Assembly: GCA_013285645.1 (NCBI GenBank)
Contig: JABDHJ010000002.1
Span: forward strand, 124,001 to 188,000
Direction of reading: 5' to 3'
Source: Verrucomicrobiota bacterium
GTDB taxonomy: Bacteria > Verrucomicrobiota > Verrucomicrobiia > Methylacidiphilales > UBA1321
DNA: 64,000 nt
A program made the position numbers and the translations under genes. Below, one piece after another: positions 25,625 to 34,239 of this stretch. Under the pieces are notes generated by a model. That model worked only from the letters and a program-made list of their open reading frames with translations. It did not search any database and was not told the origin of the DNA. Each line of letters opens with the position of its first letter. Within the stretch, counting starts at the first letter, position 1.

Positions 25625-26101
25625 ATGTTCTTTGGACTCACGCCTGACGACAACCCGCGCCTGAAATTGCTCAAGAATGTCGTCCTTTTCAAGGACCTCT
25701 CCCTGCGCGATCTCGCCGTGGTCGACCAGATGTTTCATGCGCGCCATTATCTCGCGGACGAAGTCATTTTCGACGAAGGCGAGGAAGGCCAGGGGCTTTT
25801 CGTCGTGTTGAGCGGTCGCGTAAAAATCACGCTTCCCGCCGATGTGGATACGGTCTTGATCGAGTTGGGGCCAGGCGCTTTCTTTGGTGAGGTGGCCCTG
25901 CTGGACCAGAGCGTCCGCACCGCCCAGGCCCGCGCGATCGAAGATGCGGAGATCGTCGCGTTGTTCCGCACCGAATTCTATTCCTTGCTTGAGACGCACT
26001 CGTCCATCGCCTCGCGCATTTCCTTCCAACTTGCCCGGGTGCTGGCGGCGCGGCTTCGTCAGGCGGTACTGAACACCAACCGCCACCACGAGGCGTCGTA
26101 G
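25625..26101 (+). CDS. Cyclic-nucleotide-binding domain protein
   Basis: A 158-residue single-domain protein. DLSLRDLAVVDQMFHARHYLA opens the cyclic-nucleotide-binding fold (residues about 19-39). DEGEEGQGLFVVLSGRVKI and GPGAFFGEVALLDQSVRTAQARA form the phosphate-binding cassette. There is no DNA-binding helix-turn-helix, unlike Crp, so it probably acts by protein contact. The operon position before an AI-2E family transporter suggests regulation of a neighbouring membrane protein, which is inference only. Confidence 0.88.
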   Translation: MFFGLTPDDNPRLKLLKNVVLFKDLSLRDLAVVDQMFHARHYLADEVIFDEGEEGQGLFVVLSGRVKITLPADVDTVLIELGPGAFFGEVALLDQSVRTAQARAIEDAEIVALFRTEFYSLLETHSSIASRISFQLARVLAARLRQAVLNTNRHHEAS

Positions 26102-26110
26102 GCCTTCGCC

Positions 26111-27355
26111 ATGAATCGCGTCCTCACCACCGGCCCCATCGTCTGGCTTGGCATTATCGTCACCACCTGCCTGTTGCTCGTCCTCTTCCAGACGGTGCTC
26201 TGGCTGGTCCTGCCGTTGCTCATCTCGGTGGTTTCTTACTACATCCTCTCGCCCTTGGTGCACATGCTCATGTCGCATGGGATGAACCGTTCGCGCGCGG
26301 TGATGATCATCACGATTCTGCTCACGATCTTCTTGGCGGCGCTCGCGATCATCGTTTATCCCAAGATTTCCAAAATGGTGAATAATTGGCAGGGCAAGGT
26401 GGGAGATTACGCCGAGAGCGGGGCGAAGCTCTTCCTCGCCGCGGAAAAGACAGTCGGCAAGATGACGCCCTTCATGCATCACACGCCTGCCCTGGTCGTT
26501 GCTCCGGGCGACAAAAGCGGCGTGGTTCCCGAGAAAAAGGACAAGACATCTCCCGCCGCCGTTAAACCGGATGAGAAAGTGCCCCCGCCGCCCGTCGTCG
26601 ACGAAGCGAAGGTGAACGAGGCCGATACCCAAGCCTTGGACGATCAGGTGGCGGCCCGCATCAACGAGAATTTCGGGGATATCGCCTTCGAGCTTCTTCG
26701 CTGGATTCCCTCCGTGCTCCTGATTCCCTACATGACTTATTTCTTCCTGCTCGATGGGCCGCGCTTCAAGCGCTTTCTCGTCCAGGCCATTCCAAACGCG
26801 TTCTTTGAAAAGACGCTCTATCTTTTTTATCGGGTCGAGGATCAGCTTCGCCGCTACTTTCAGGGGCTGCTCGCCCTCACGGCCCTCGACGCCACATGCC
26901 TCGGCATCGGGCTCTGGTTTCTCGGTCTCAACGCGCCGTTTATTCTCGCCATCATAGCTGCCATGATGGCTTGGTTGCCCTATCTCGGTTCGATCGCGGG
27001 AGGGCTTCTCGTTGTTCTGGTGGCTGCCCATGATTTTCCCGCCGATCCCTGGTTGCCCTATGAAGTCGTGGGCGTGTTTGTCGTCGTCCGGTTGCTCGAT
27101 GATTTTGTTTTCATGCCGCTCACCGTGGGCCGCAGCCTGAGCATGCACCCGCTCGTCACCGTCCTGATGATCCTGCTCGGCGGCGCGGTGGCGGGTATCG
27201 CGGGCCTGCTGTTGGTCATGCCGGTGCTCGGCGTTGTCATGGTCGCCGGGCAGATTATCGGCGAACTCCTCACCGACCAACGCATCCTGGCGCGTCACTT
27301 CCATGCCCGGGAACTGCGCCGTCGCCGCGCCCGGGTGGATCTTTTCTTCAAGTGA
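26111..27355 (+). CDS. AI-2E family transporter (PerM/TqsA-like)
   Basis: A 414-residue polytopic protein with the family arrangement: two N-terminal helices (LLLVLFQTVLWLVLPLLISV), a soluble segment, and a C-terminal helical group with IIAAMMAWLPYLGSIAGG, YEVVGVFVVVRLLDDFVFMPLTVG and HPLVTVLMILLGGAVAGIAG. The soluble segment carries an added Lys/Pro-rich linker near 140-175. Some family members export autoinducer-2 or act as Na+/H+ antiporters; the substrate here is unknown. The C-terminal tail is strongly basic (HARELRRRRARVDLFFK). Confidence 0.9.
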   Translation: MNRVLTTGPIVWLGIIVTTCLLLVLFQTVLWLVLPLLISVVSYYILSPLVHMLMSHGMNRSRAVMIITILLTIFLAALAIIVYPKISKMVNNWQGKVGDYAESGAKLFLAAEKTVGKMTPFMHHTPALVVAPGDKSGVVPEKKDKTSPAAVKPDEKVPPPPVVDEAKVNEADTQALDDQVAARINENFGDIAFELLRWIPSVLLIPYMTYFFLLDGPRFKRFLVQAIPNAFFEKTLYLFYRVEDQLRRYFQGLLALTALDATCLGIGLWFLGLNAPFILAIIAAMMAWLPYLGSIAGGLLVVLVAAHDFPADPWLPYEVVGVFVVVRLLDDFVFMPLTVGRSLSMHPLVTVLMILLGGAVAGIAGLLLVMPVLGVVMVAGQIIGELLTDQRILARHFHARELRRRRARVDLFFK

Positions 27356-27359
27356 TTCA

Positions 27360-27430
27360 GTGGTAGCCGCCGCTGTCCCTAGCGGCGGATGCTCCCTCCG
27401 TGGTAGCCGTCGTGGGGCCTCGCGACGGAG
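27360..27430. repeat. GGTAGCC hairpin repeat pair (family 1)
   Basis: One unit has arms CCGCCGCT/AGCGGCGG with loop GTCCCT. The second (GGTAGCCGTCG) has arms CCGTCG/CGACGG around tggggcctcg. They begin six bases after the AI-2E transporter stop. A family 5 repeat follows. Confidence 0.85.
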
Positions 27431-27438
27431 CCTCCCGC

Positions 27439-27482
27439 CCCTCGTTCCCAAGCTCCTTCACGCGTGCGTGTTAGGGAGCGCA
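27439..27482. repeat. Family 5 repeat (cgttcccaag/cttcacgcgtgcgtgtt)
   Basis: Contains cgttcccaagctccttcacg and cgtgcgtgttagggagcg. The reverse complement of nearly the whole element is at 52007-52048, and partial copies are at 49333 and 54145. Confidence 0.75.
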
Positions 27483-27554
27483 CCTTCTTCCATCAGACCT
27501 ATAGGACTCATTTGACCTAGTCAGTTCCTAAAAATATCTTAAACTTATCCTCTC

Positions 27555-29354
27555 ATGGATAAATCCGAGATCACCGACATTCTCGAGGAAATTGCCGTCC
27601 TGCTCGAGTTGAAGGGAGAAAATCCCTTCAAGGCCCGCGCCTATACCAATGCTGCCCGGGTGCTCGATCAATACGATGGCGATCTCGCGCAACTCGTCGC
27701 CGAAGACCGCATTGAGGAACTTCCCGGCATCGGCGAGGCCCTCCATCAAAAAATCACCGAGTTGGTCAAGACCGGTAAGCTCGAATATTACGAGACTCTG
27801 CGCGCCTCGGTTCCCGAAGGACTGCTCGCGATGATGGACGTCCCTGCGCTCGGCCCCAAGAAAATCAAGGCGCTCTATGAAAAGCTCGGCATCTCCAGCG
27901 TCGCGGAACTCGAAGCGGCTTGCCAGGAGCATCGTGTCCGCGACTTGCCCGGCTTCGGCGCCAAATCCGAGGAAAAGATTCTCGCCGGCATCGCCCAAGG
28001 TCGCGACTACGCCCAATTGACCCGTTACGCCGAGGCATGGGCGCAGGCAGAGGAAATCCGCGAAGCCCTCCGCGATCACGAGGGAGTTCTCCAACTCAGC
28101 ATCGCGGGCAGTCTTCGCCGCGGACGCGAGATCGTGAAGGACCTCGACTTTGTCGCCTCATCGCGCCATCCGCAGGACCTCATGGATTATTTCGTCTCGC
28201 TGCCCTGGGTCAAGACGGTCACCAATCACGGCGAGACCAAATCGAGTGTCCTGCTCAAAAGCGGCATTTCCGCCGATCTCCGCGTCGTCAGCGACAAGGA
28301 ATTTCCCTACGCCCTGCATCACTTCACCGGCAGCAAGGAACACAACGTCGCCATGCGCCAACGGGCCATCGCGCAGGGTAAAAAACTCAGCGAATGGGGC
28401 CTGTTTGAAATCTCCGAGGTAGCCGCCGCTGTCCCTAGCGGCGGTGCAGTCGGTATCTTGAAAAAAAGTCGCGAGGGAAAAAAAGCGACTCCTGAAGACG
28501 AAAGCAAACTCATCCCCTGCCGCGACGAGGACGATATTTTTAACGCGCTCGGTCTCCAATACATCCCGCCTGAGATTCGCGAAAATACGGGCGAAATTGA
28601 GGCCGCGGAAAAACGGGAAATTCCACGCCTCCTCGAATGGACCCAACTGCGCGGGACATTCCATTGCCACACGAACTGGAGCGACGGAAAGAACACGCTG
28701 GCCGAAATGGCAGGCGAGGCGCGTGAACTCGGTCTCGATTATCTTGGCATCGCCGATCACTCCAAATCATCCTACCAGGCCAACGGTCTGAATGAAGAGC
28801 GGCTCGCGGAACAGATCGAGATGATCGCCACGCTTAACTCGCAGATAGGTGATTTCCGCGTTTTTGCCGGCAGCGAAGTCGATATCCTCAAGGATGGTCG
28901 CCTCGATTTCTCCGACGACGTGATGGCCAAGCTCGATTACGTCGTCGCTTCCGTCCACAATGCGATGGCCCAGGACGAGGACGAAATGACCAAGCGTGTC
29001 ATTCGCGCCATGGAAAATGAATACGTGACCATGCTCGGTCACGCGACCGGCCGACTCCTTCTCCAGCGTGAACCGTACAAGATCAACCTCGAGAAAATCA
29101 TCGATTGCGCCGCCCGCACCGGCACGTGGATCGAACTCAATTGCAGCAGCTACCGCATGGAACTCGACTGGCGCTGGTGGCATCGCGCGCGGGACAAGGG
29201 CGTGAAATGCGTGATCAATCCGGATGCGCATCGCATCGCGCAATTCGGCACATTACGCCACGGCGTGACCATGGCGCGCAAGGGCTGGCTGCGGAAACAG
29301 GACGTCATCAATACGATGTCTCTAGAGGCGGTTAAAAAAGAACTCGCGCGTTAA
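27555..29354 (+). CDS. polX: DNA polymerase X with PHP domain
   Basis: A 599-residue protein. The N-terminal polymerase beta-like module has helix-hairpin-helix segments (EELPGIGEALHQKI, LPGFGAKSEEKIL) and the nucleotidyltransferase motif SIAGSLRRGREIVKDLDFV, with the expected Asp pair. The C-terminal PHP domain runs from about 363 (RGTFHCHTNWSDGKNTL, LGIADHSKSS, VINPDAHR) with metal-binding His and Asp residues. Bacterial PolX fills gaps and has 3'-5' exonuclease or AP endonuclease activity in base excision repair. Residues about 288-297 (EVAAAVPSGG) are encoded by a hairpin repeat inserted in frame in the linker between the domains. Confidence 0.95.
   Translation: MDKSEITDILEEIAVLLELKGENPFKARAYTNAARVLDQYDGDLAQLVAEDRIEELPGIGEALHQKITELVKTGKLEYYETLRASVPEGLLAMMDVPALGPKKIKALYEKLGISSVAELEAACQEHRVRDLPGFGAKSEEKILAGIAQGRDYAQLTRYAEAWAQAEEIREALRDHEGVLQLSIAGSLRRGREIVKDLDFVASSRHPQDLMDYFVSLPWVKTVTNHGETKSSVLLKSGISADLRVVSDKEFPYALHHFTGSKEHNVAMRQRAIAQGKKLSEWGLFEISEVAAAVPSGGAVGILKKSREGKKATPEDESKLIPCRDEDDIFNALGLQYIPPEIRENTGEIEAAEKREIPRLLEWTQLRGTFHCHTNWSDGKNTLAEMAGEARELGLDYLGIADHSKSSYQANGLNEERLAEQIEMIATLNSQIGDFRVFAGSEVDILKDGRLDFSDDVMAKLDYVVASVHNAMAQDEDEMTKRVIRAMENEYVTMLGHATGRLLLQREPYKINLEKIIDCAARTGTWIELNCSSYRMELDWRWWHRARDKGVKCVINPDAHRIAQFGTLRHGVTMARKGWLRKQDVINTMSLEAVKKELAR
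28418..28446. repeat. GGTAGCC hairpin repeat inserted in frame within polX (family 1)
   Basis: The element has arms CCGCCGCT/AGCGGCGG and loop GTCCCT. It is read as VAAAVPSGG with no stop. Typical PolX proteins have no such segment at this point. The other two forward frames of the element contain TAG, so only this forward frame keeps the gene open. Confidence 0.88.
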
Positions 29355-29475
29355 AGCCACCGCTGTCCCTAGCGGCGGATGCCTTCCTCTCCGTGGTAGC
29401 CGTCGTACCGCGTAGCCGCGCTCGTGAGAGCGTGGTCAGTTCCGAGGTAGCCGTCGCACTCCGTGCGACGGTTCA
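29355..29475. repeat. GGTAGCC hairpin repeat cluster (family 1)
   Basis: It starts at the base after the polX stop. Units include arms CCGCTGTC-type with AGCGGCGG, GGTAGCCGTCG with a longer loop, and GGTAGCC with arms CCGTCGCAC/GTGCGACGG around a TCC loop. Confidence 0.8.
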
Positions 29476-29502
29476 GCTTCGGGTGGCCCGGACAACTTGA
29501 GA

Positions 29503-29660
29503 CCTCTGCGAAACTCTCGCATTTAGCATAGTCATCCTGAGCCTGACGAAGGATTGGCTGGCTGCTCTCGAGACGTTCTCGAGCGAAGCGAGTCAATCGA
29601 CCCTCACTAAAATCATTAGTCATCCTGAGCTTGTCGAAGGATCAGTTCGGGCTGCCTTTT
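29503..29660. repeat. Composite family 2 repeat (cctgagcttgtcgaaggatcag)
   Basis: Two copies of the motif are joined by ctcgagcgaagcgagtcaa and ctcactaaaatcattagtc, the same order as at 18341-18466. The leading part (acctctgcgaaactctcgca) recurs at 47056. With the adjoining family 1 cluster it fills the 362-bp spacer before the glycosyltransferase gene; no gene is seen. Confidence 0.85.
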
Positions 29661-29716
29661 TCTCAGGCATACAGAACTGATCTTGCCACACGTGTGTGCG
29701 ACAAGCTCAAGACATC

Positions 29717-30802
29717 TCATCGCCGCACACGAAAAGTCGCGATCAAAAGCTCCGCCCGATGCGTCCACGTATGTTCCGCCGACCATGCCAGCGCAGCCTG
29801 CGCCTGTTCCGTCTCATAACAAAAATTCCTCAAGGCCTCAGCCCAAATGTCCTGTGTCGCGGCTGGCACCTGAACGCACCACGAACCGATATTAAGACTT
29901 TGCAGCGAGGGCAGCGCCGTACTGATCACAGGCAACCCACATCGCGCATAATCGAAAAGTTTCATCGGGCACGAATACCGCCCCGACGGCGTCTCCGGTT
30001 GTGTCGGAATCAATCCGGCCCGCGCGCCCGCGAGCGCCTGAGGCAGTTCAGCGAGCGAAACGCGCGGATGCCATTCGACTCCGCTCACATCGACTTGTTT
30101 GCCCAGTCGCTTCCAGTCTGCCGCCGAGCCGCCCACGATTTTCAGAGGGATTTGCGCGTCGCGAACGGCATGAATCATCAAATCGATTCCCTTCCAGCCT
30201 GAGATGGAGCCGGCATAAACAAACGGGCCCTCTGGCGCGCCGACGACATGATCGAGCGGCGGAAGTCCCGCATTCGGTATAATCGCGAAATCATTTGGCA
30301 ATGCGAACCGCTTGCTCAATGCGGCGGCCAGCGGCGCGCTCGTGGCCATGCGCACGGTCGCGCCGGTTACCGCCTGTTGTTCCAGTTCGTGCAGGCGAAG
30401 CTGACGCTTCGCATCTTTTTGCGGCGTCTCGTCAAAGATTTCGTGCGCCTCGTAAGCGTAGGGCGCACGCATCTTCTTCAGCATCGCCGCTGCCTTGAGA
30501 TGAATAATATAAGCCCAATCGAAGCGCGCCTGTCTGGCCTGCCATTTTTGAAAATGATGTTTGAACACAGCCGTGCTGCGGACCAAGCCAAGTGAGCGGG
30601 ACAGCGCGACCAACTCCAGTCCGGGCACCTCTTTTTCACCTGCCACGTCCTGCAGGTGATGATGCATTTCCTGCAAGCCGCCCGCCGTCACCAGCGTGAC
30701 GTCGACGCCTTCGCGAGCCAACGCCGCGCAGGTCGAAAGCGTATGCGCCTCGCGGGCGCGGCGTCCTGTCCATTCCTCCGGGTAAAGATAAAGCAGGCGC
30801 AT
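29717..30802 (-). CDS. GT4-family glycosyltransferase
   Basis: A 361-residue protein of GT-B fold. The N-terminal half opens MRLLYLYPEEWTGRRAREAHTL, quoted as MRLLYLYPEEWTGRRAREAH, and contains YAYEAHEIFDETP. The C-terminal donor-binding half has FVYAGSISGWKGIDLMIHA and later AGLIPTQPETPSGRYSCPMKL followed by DYARCGLPVIS (split here), close to the usual EPFGxxxxEAxAxGxPVI block. It is the last gene of a minus-strand cluster that probably builds the lipopolysaccharide core at the cytoplasmic face of the inner membrane. Donor and acceptor are unknown. Confidence 0.88.
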   Translation of the reverse strand: MRLLYLYPEEWTGRRAREAHTLSTCAALAREGVDVTLVTAGGLQEMHHHLQDVAGEKEVPGLELVALSRSLGLVRSTAVFKHHFQKWQARQARFDWAYIIHLKAAAMLKKMRAPYAYEAHEIFDETPQKDAKRQLRLHELEQQAVTGATVRMATSAPLAAALSKRFALPNDFAIIPNAGLPPLDHVVGAPEGPFVYAGSISGWKGIDLMIHAVRDAQIPLKIVGGSAADWKRLGKQVDVSGVEWHPRVSLAELPQALAGARAGLIPTQPETPSGRYSCPMKLFDYARCGLPVISTALPSLQSLNIGSWCVQVPAATQDIWAEALRNFCYETEQAQAALAWSAEHTWTHRAELLIATFRVRR

Positions 30803-30824
30803 ATTGAAAATAAAGGATGGCAGC

Positions 30825-31934
30825 TTAGTGAATCAAATCGAGAATCCGTTGCGCCACGCTTTCGCCGGAGAATTGATTTCGCAACCGGGCATGACGGGCC
30901 GCGTGGTCGTTCCACTCGGGTTCGTCGCGGCGCGCGTGCAACCGCAGTAAAATTGCCGTCAAGTCATCGACGCTCTTTGCCGCGTAGGTAGCGATGTCAC
31001 GTTTATCCAAAAAGTCGTTCAAGCCAACTTGGTCCGAAAGCAGCAGAGGCAATCCCACGCACGCCGCCTCCAGCGCACTGACGGGGCACGCATCCAATCC
31101 AATCGAGGGAACGACATAGAGGTCGCCGGAGCGCATCAAATCGCCGAGAGCCTTCGCCTCCAGTCGGCCACAAAGCCGCACGCGTTCACCGAGACCAAGC
31201 CGCTGTATCTGCGCCTCGATATTCTCCCGTTCCGGACCTTCGCCGGCCACGCTCAATCGAACGTCGATCTGATCCTTTAACCGACCCGCCGCCTCGATCA
31301 AATTGGCGAATCCCTTCCAACCCACGAATCGACCGCTGGCGACCAGATGCCATGAATTTTCACTTCGAGGAGAGATATCATTCGCGGGATGAAAGATGGT
31401 TTGATCCACAGGATTAGGAATGAACACAGGCTTGCGTCCTACCCGAGCCTCAGCCAAGCGCGCGACGCGTTCACTCACGGCAAACGCAGCATCCACCGCG
31501 CCGTAAAAAAACCGGTCGCCCGCAAAAAAATCTGTCCCCTGAAAACCCATGATTGTTTTCAATTCGGGCCGCGACCGTTTCCAGAACCAGGCCACGGGCC
31601 AGTCGAACGGCTTGGCCAGCAGGACGAGATCACAACGATGGCGCGACCAGGCACGCCGCGAACTCCAGGCAAAGTGCAAGCGCTGGACCAATCGTTGAAA
31701 ACGCGTGCCGATGTCGGGAATCGATTTTGTTTCCCAGTAGGGATTCAATTCCAGTGTCATGGTCGTTGCGCGATGTGTGCGCCCCGCCTTCGGTTCGCCG
31801 CCAAAAAGTACGACCTCATGGCCGAGTCGCTGGAGCGCCTCGCCAACCGTGAAGGAAAACGTCTCGATCCCGCCCACCTCCGGCGAGCCGGGTTGGTCAA
31901 ATGTCGCGTTGGGAAGAAAGATGCCGATTTTCAT
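30825..31934 (-). CDS. GT4-family glycosyltransferase
   Basis: A 369-residue GT-B glycosyltransferase. The N-terminus has PGSPEVGGIETFSFTVGEAL with the glycine-rich acceptor-side loop. The donor side has LVASGRFVGWKGFANLIEAA, RLCGRLEAKALGDLMRSGDL and YVVPSIGLDACPVSALEAAC, the equivalent of the EPFG/EAxAxG block. It follows the GT9 gene 31949-33073, and the 14-bp spacer contains a family 1 hairpin arm that also supplies the stop of that gene. The role in surface polysaccharide or lipopolysaccharide core assembly is inferred from neighbours. Confidence 0.9.
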   Translation of the reverse strand: MKIGIFLPNATFDQPGSPEVGGIETFSFTVGEALQRLGHEVVLFGGEPKAGRTHRATTMTLELNPYWETKSIPDIGTRFQRLVQRLHFAWSSRRAWSRHRCDLVLLAKPFDWPVAWFWKRSRPELKTIMGFQGTDFFAGDRFFYGAVDAAFAVSERVARLAEARVGRKPVFIPNPVDQTIFHPANDISPRSENSWHLVASGRFVGWKGFANLIEAAGRLKDQIDVRLSVAGEGPERENIEAQIQRLGLGERVRLCGRLEAKALGDLMRSGDLYVVPSIGLDACPVSALEAACVGLPLLLSDQVGLNDFLDKRDIATYAAKSVDDLTAILLRLHARRDEPEWNDHAARHARLRNQFSGESVAQRILDLIH

Positions 31935-32002
31935 AATGTAGCGGCGGTCTATGACCGTCGTTCTCCCACGGCATCATTTGATTTCCGGTCATACACCGCC
32001 GC
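31934..32002. repeat. Family 1 variant hairpins forming the end of a GT9 gene
   Basis: Two inverted units of the GTAGCGGCGGTC-TAT-GACCG type flank a short segment. On the minus strand they read AAVYDRK and GERRS then TAG, which is the C-terminus of the 31949 gene. They recur at 21575 and 54957 in intergenic positions. Confidence 0.8.
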
Positions 32003-33073
32003 CAACACGACGCTGGCCTCATTCAGCACTTTCTCATAGGGAATAGTATGGATCGAATCGCGCAGCTTGGCCGTTTGGATCGCGTGGTGGAAAATCGCGT
32101 TGGCCTGGTGCGGCCCGCACGCCTCCATGGATGAACCGCGATCCGTCGGCGCGAACAGCGTCACCGTCGGACAGCCAACCGCCACGGCAAGATGATACGG
32201 CCCCGTATCGCCGGAAAGAAACGCCAGCGACTTTGCTTCCATCTGCGCCAGTTCGACTAGTGACAACTTCCCCGCCAGATTTTGCGCAGGTGTCTTCATG
32301 GCCGCAGCAATCTGCACGGCGAGCGACAGCTCGCTGCGATCTCCGGTAATCGCAATCTGACAGCCAAATTTTGTCGCAAGAGCGTCGCCCAGGCGTGCCC
32401 AATTCTCCACCGGCCATCGCTTGATTTCACGCGAGGCACCGGGATGAATCAACACGCGGTTCTCCCGCGCACCCGGTTCGCTCCGCAGATGGGGAAGCAA
32501 CAACCGCCGCGTCGTCGCCTCGACACCCAGAGCCCTGGCCATCGCCAGGTTATTCTCGATCGCATGGCCGGTCGCATAATCGGGTGTGCCGGGGCGGCGC
32601 ATCATCGGGGCGTTCGCCATCCAACGGGGAAAGCGAGTCCAGCGCGTGCGATACCTCAGAAAACCGCGCACGCCGCATTGCCAGAGAAACGGAATCAAAT
32701 CAGGCTCCGTCATGTTCGCAATCAGCGCGATGCGATGCGGATCATCCTCCAGCTTGTCCCGCAGCCCGCCCCACCGGTATTTGCCACGCACGGTGAAAAC
32801 GTTGCTTACGCGCGGGTCCTTTTCGTACAGCCCCAAGTAAGGCGCTTTCACCAAAAGCGAGACCCGCTCGCGCCCGAGTCTTTCCGAAAGCGTCTCGACC
32901 AGCGGCGTCGTCAAAAGGGAATCACCCAGTGCCGTCGTCGCGACCACCAGAATCTTCTCGCCCCGGTCAACACCCGCCCGCGTCTCCGCCAGCGACCACG
33001 TGCGCATCAACCGCAGGGTATGCCCCGCGTGATGACCATAAGTCCAAGCAAGATCAAGTCCGGGAAAGTTCAT
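31949..33073 (-). CDS. GT9 heptosyltransferase-like protein
   Basis: A 374-residue protein of the GT9 (heptosyltransferase) family. Motifs include KILVVATTALGDSLLTTPLV at the N-terminal acceptor domain, LIHPGASREIKRWPVENWA (the HPGAxxxxKRWP block) and AFLSGDTGPYHLAVAVGCPT followed by VTLFAPTD (the D-T/S-G-x-x-H-x-A-x-A-x-G-x-P block). These enzymes transfer heptose from ADP-heptose to the lipopolysaccharide inner core. The natural C-terminus seems replaced: the last 18 residues (LAAVYDRKSNDAVGERRS) and the stop derive from repeat DNA. Confidence 0.9.
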   Translation of the reverse strand: MNFPGLDLAWTYGHHAGHTLRLMRTWSLAETRAGVDRGEKILVVATTALGDSLLTTPLVETLSERLGRERVSLLVKAPYLGLYEKDPRVSNVFTVRGKYRWGGLRDKLEDDPHRIALIANMTEPDLIPFLWQCGVRGFLRYRTRWTRFPRWMANAPMMRRPGTPDYATGHAIENNLAMARALGVEATTRRLLLPHLRSEPGARENRVLIHPGASREIKRWPVENWARLGDALATKFGCQIAITGDRSELSLAVQIAAAMKTPAQNLAGKLSLVELAQMEAKSLAFLSGDTGPYHLAVAVGCPTVTLFAPTDRGSSMEACGPHQANAIFHHAIQTAKLRDSIHTIPYEKVLNEASVVLAAVYDRKSNDAVGERRS

Positions 33074-33085
33074 GGAAGGAAAAGC

Positions 33086-34201
33086 CTAGCCCCAAATCTC
33101 CTGCAATTTCAAAAAAACTGTGGATGCGGTGATGGCGGCCATGTTTGCGTCCGCCGGGGTGCGATAATTGGCGGGGCGCGGAAGCTGTACGACACGATGC
33201 CGGTCTCCATAGCCATAGGGGCCGACGCGATGCGACGGATTGTTGCAGTGTATGAGGGCCACCACTCGTGTATTGACCGCAAAGCCGAGATGCATGATCC
33301 CCGTGTCAGTCGAGATGAGTGCCTTCGCGCTGGACAACAACGCAGCCGATTCCGCCAGTGAAAGTTTACCCACCACATCATGATATGGTTTCGACTCACT
33401 GGTGAAAAAGTTATCAAGTTCACGAATCCGATCCCCTTGATCTCCACCGCCGAGCACAAAAATTTCCGCCGACAAATCCCGCGAGGCAAGACGCAGTAAC
33501 TCCGCATAACGTTTCACCGGCCAGTCGCGCCACGAGGCCCGCCGTCCACCGCCAATTTGCAGCACCAATCGCGGTTTCACGCCGACATTCATCCGATTCA
33601 ATTTCTCCTCCAACTTGGTGCGGTCCTCCTCCTTCACCTCATAGACCATGTGAGGCACCTTGGCGTCCGCGCCGACATATCGCGCAATTCTCAATGTCTG
33701 TTCCACGCCATGAGTATCATCCCAATCGGGTTGTACGACATGGTGTCCACAGAGCCAACCGAAGCGAGTCATGTCCGGAACGCTCACCGTCACATCGGGA
33801 TCGAGCAGATAACTTAGGCAGCGCGGCTCGGGATCGTTTCCGCGCAGATGCAGGATGGCGTCCCACGGCCCTGCCGCGCGAAGTTCATTTTTGAGATCCC
33901 AAAATGCTTTCGGTCCCTTGTGGAAAAGAAACACTTGGTCGACAAACGGATTGTGATCCAGAAGCAACCGGCGCCGGCGATGCACCACTCCCGCCAAATG
34001 AATGCCCGGATACGTTTCCCGCAACGCCTTGAACACGACAGAATCGGTCAGCGTATCACCGATGCCCGCGCAGGTAAAACAAAGCACCCGCGAATTAGGC
34101 CCAAGTTCAATAGGCCGTTTCTGTGGCGGACGGCGTTTGGCCAGAGCCCGAAAAAAGGTCTCGTATCCATAAGCGGAAAGTCGACTGATGAGCGAGGCCA
34201 T
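33086..34201 (-). CDS. GT9 heptosyltransferase-like protein
   Basis: A 371-residue GT9 protein. The blocks are VLCFTCAGIGDTLTDSVVFK, LVLQIGGGRRASWRDWPVKR and ALISTDTGIMHLGFAVNTRV. The last contains the D-T-G-x-x-H core. Ser/Trp substitutions in the KRWP block suggest a different acceptor from the classic WaaC/WaaF. It is separated from the next GT9 gene downstream by only 12 bp, so it belongs to the same transcript. A cytoplasmic role in core oligosaccharide assembly is inferred. Confidence 0.88.
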   Translation of the reverse strand: MASLISRLSAYGYETFFRALAKRRPPQKRPIELGPNSRVLCFTCAGIGDTLTDSVVFKALRETYPGIHLAGVVHRRRRLLLDHNPFVDQVFLFHKGPKAFWDLKNELRAAGPWDAILHLRGNDPEPRCLSYLLDPDVTVSVPDMTRFGWLCGHHVVQPDWDDTHGVEQTLRIARYVGADAKVPHMVYEVKEEDRTKLEEKLNRMNVGVKPRLVLQIGGGRRASWRDWPVKRYAELLRLASRDLSAEIFVLGGGDQGDRIRELDNFFTSESKPYHDVVGKLSLAESAALLSSAKALISTDTGIMHLGFAVNTRVVALIHCNNPSHRVGPYGYGDRHRVVQLPRPANYRTPADANMAAITASTVFLKLQEIWG

Positions 34202-34239
34202 GGGCTAGTGATTGCACCCTAGTCGTCGCGCGCCCGCCA

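Noticed and set aside
25166-27451. Long minus-strand reading frame opposite the CNB and AI-2E transporter genes
   Set aside because: It is Arg/Glu/Asp/His-rich low-complexity sequence of the kind produced opposite GC-rich genes, and the plus-strand products are clear family members.
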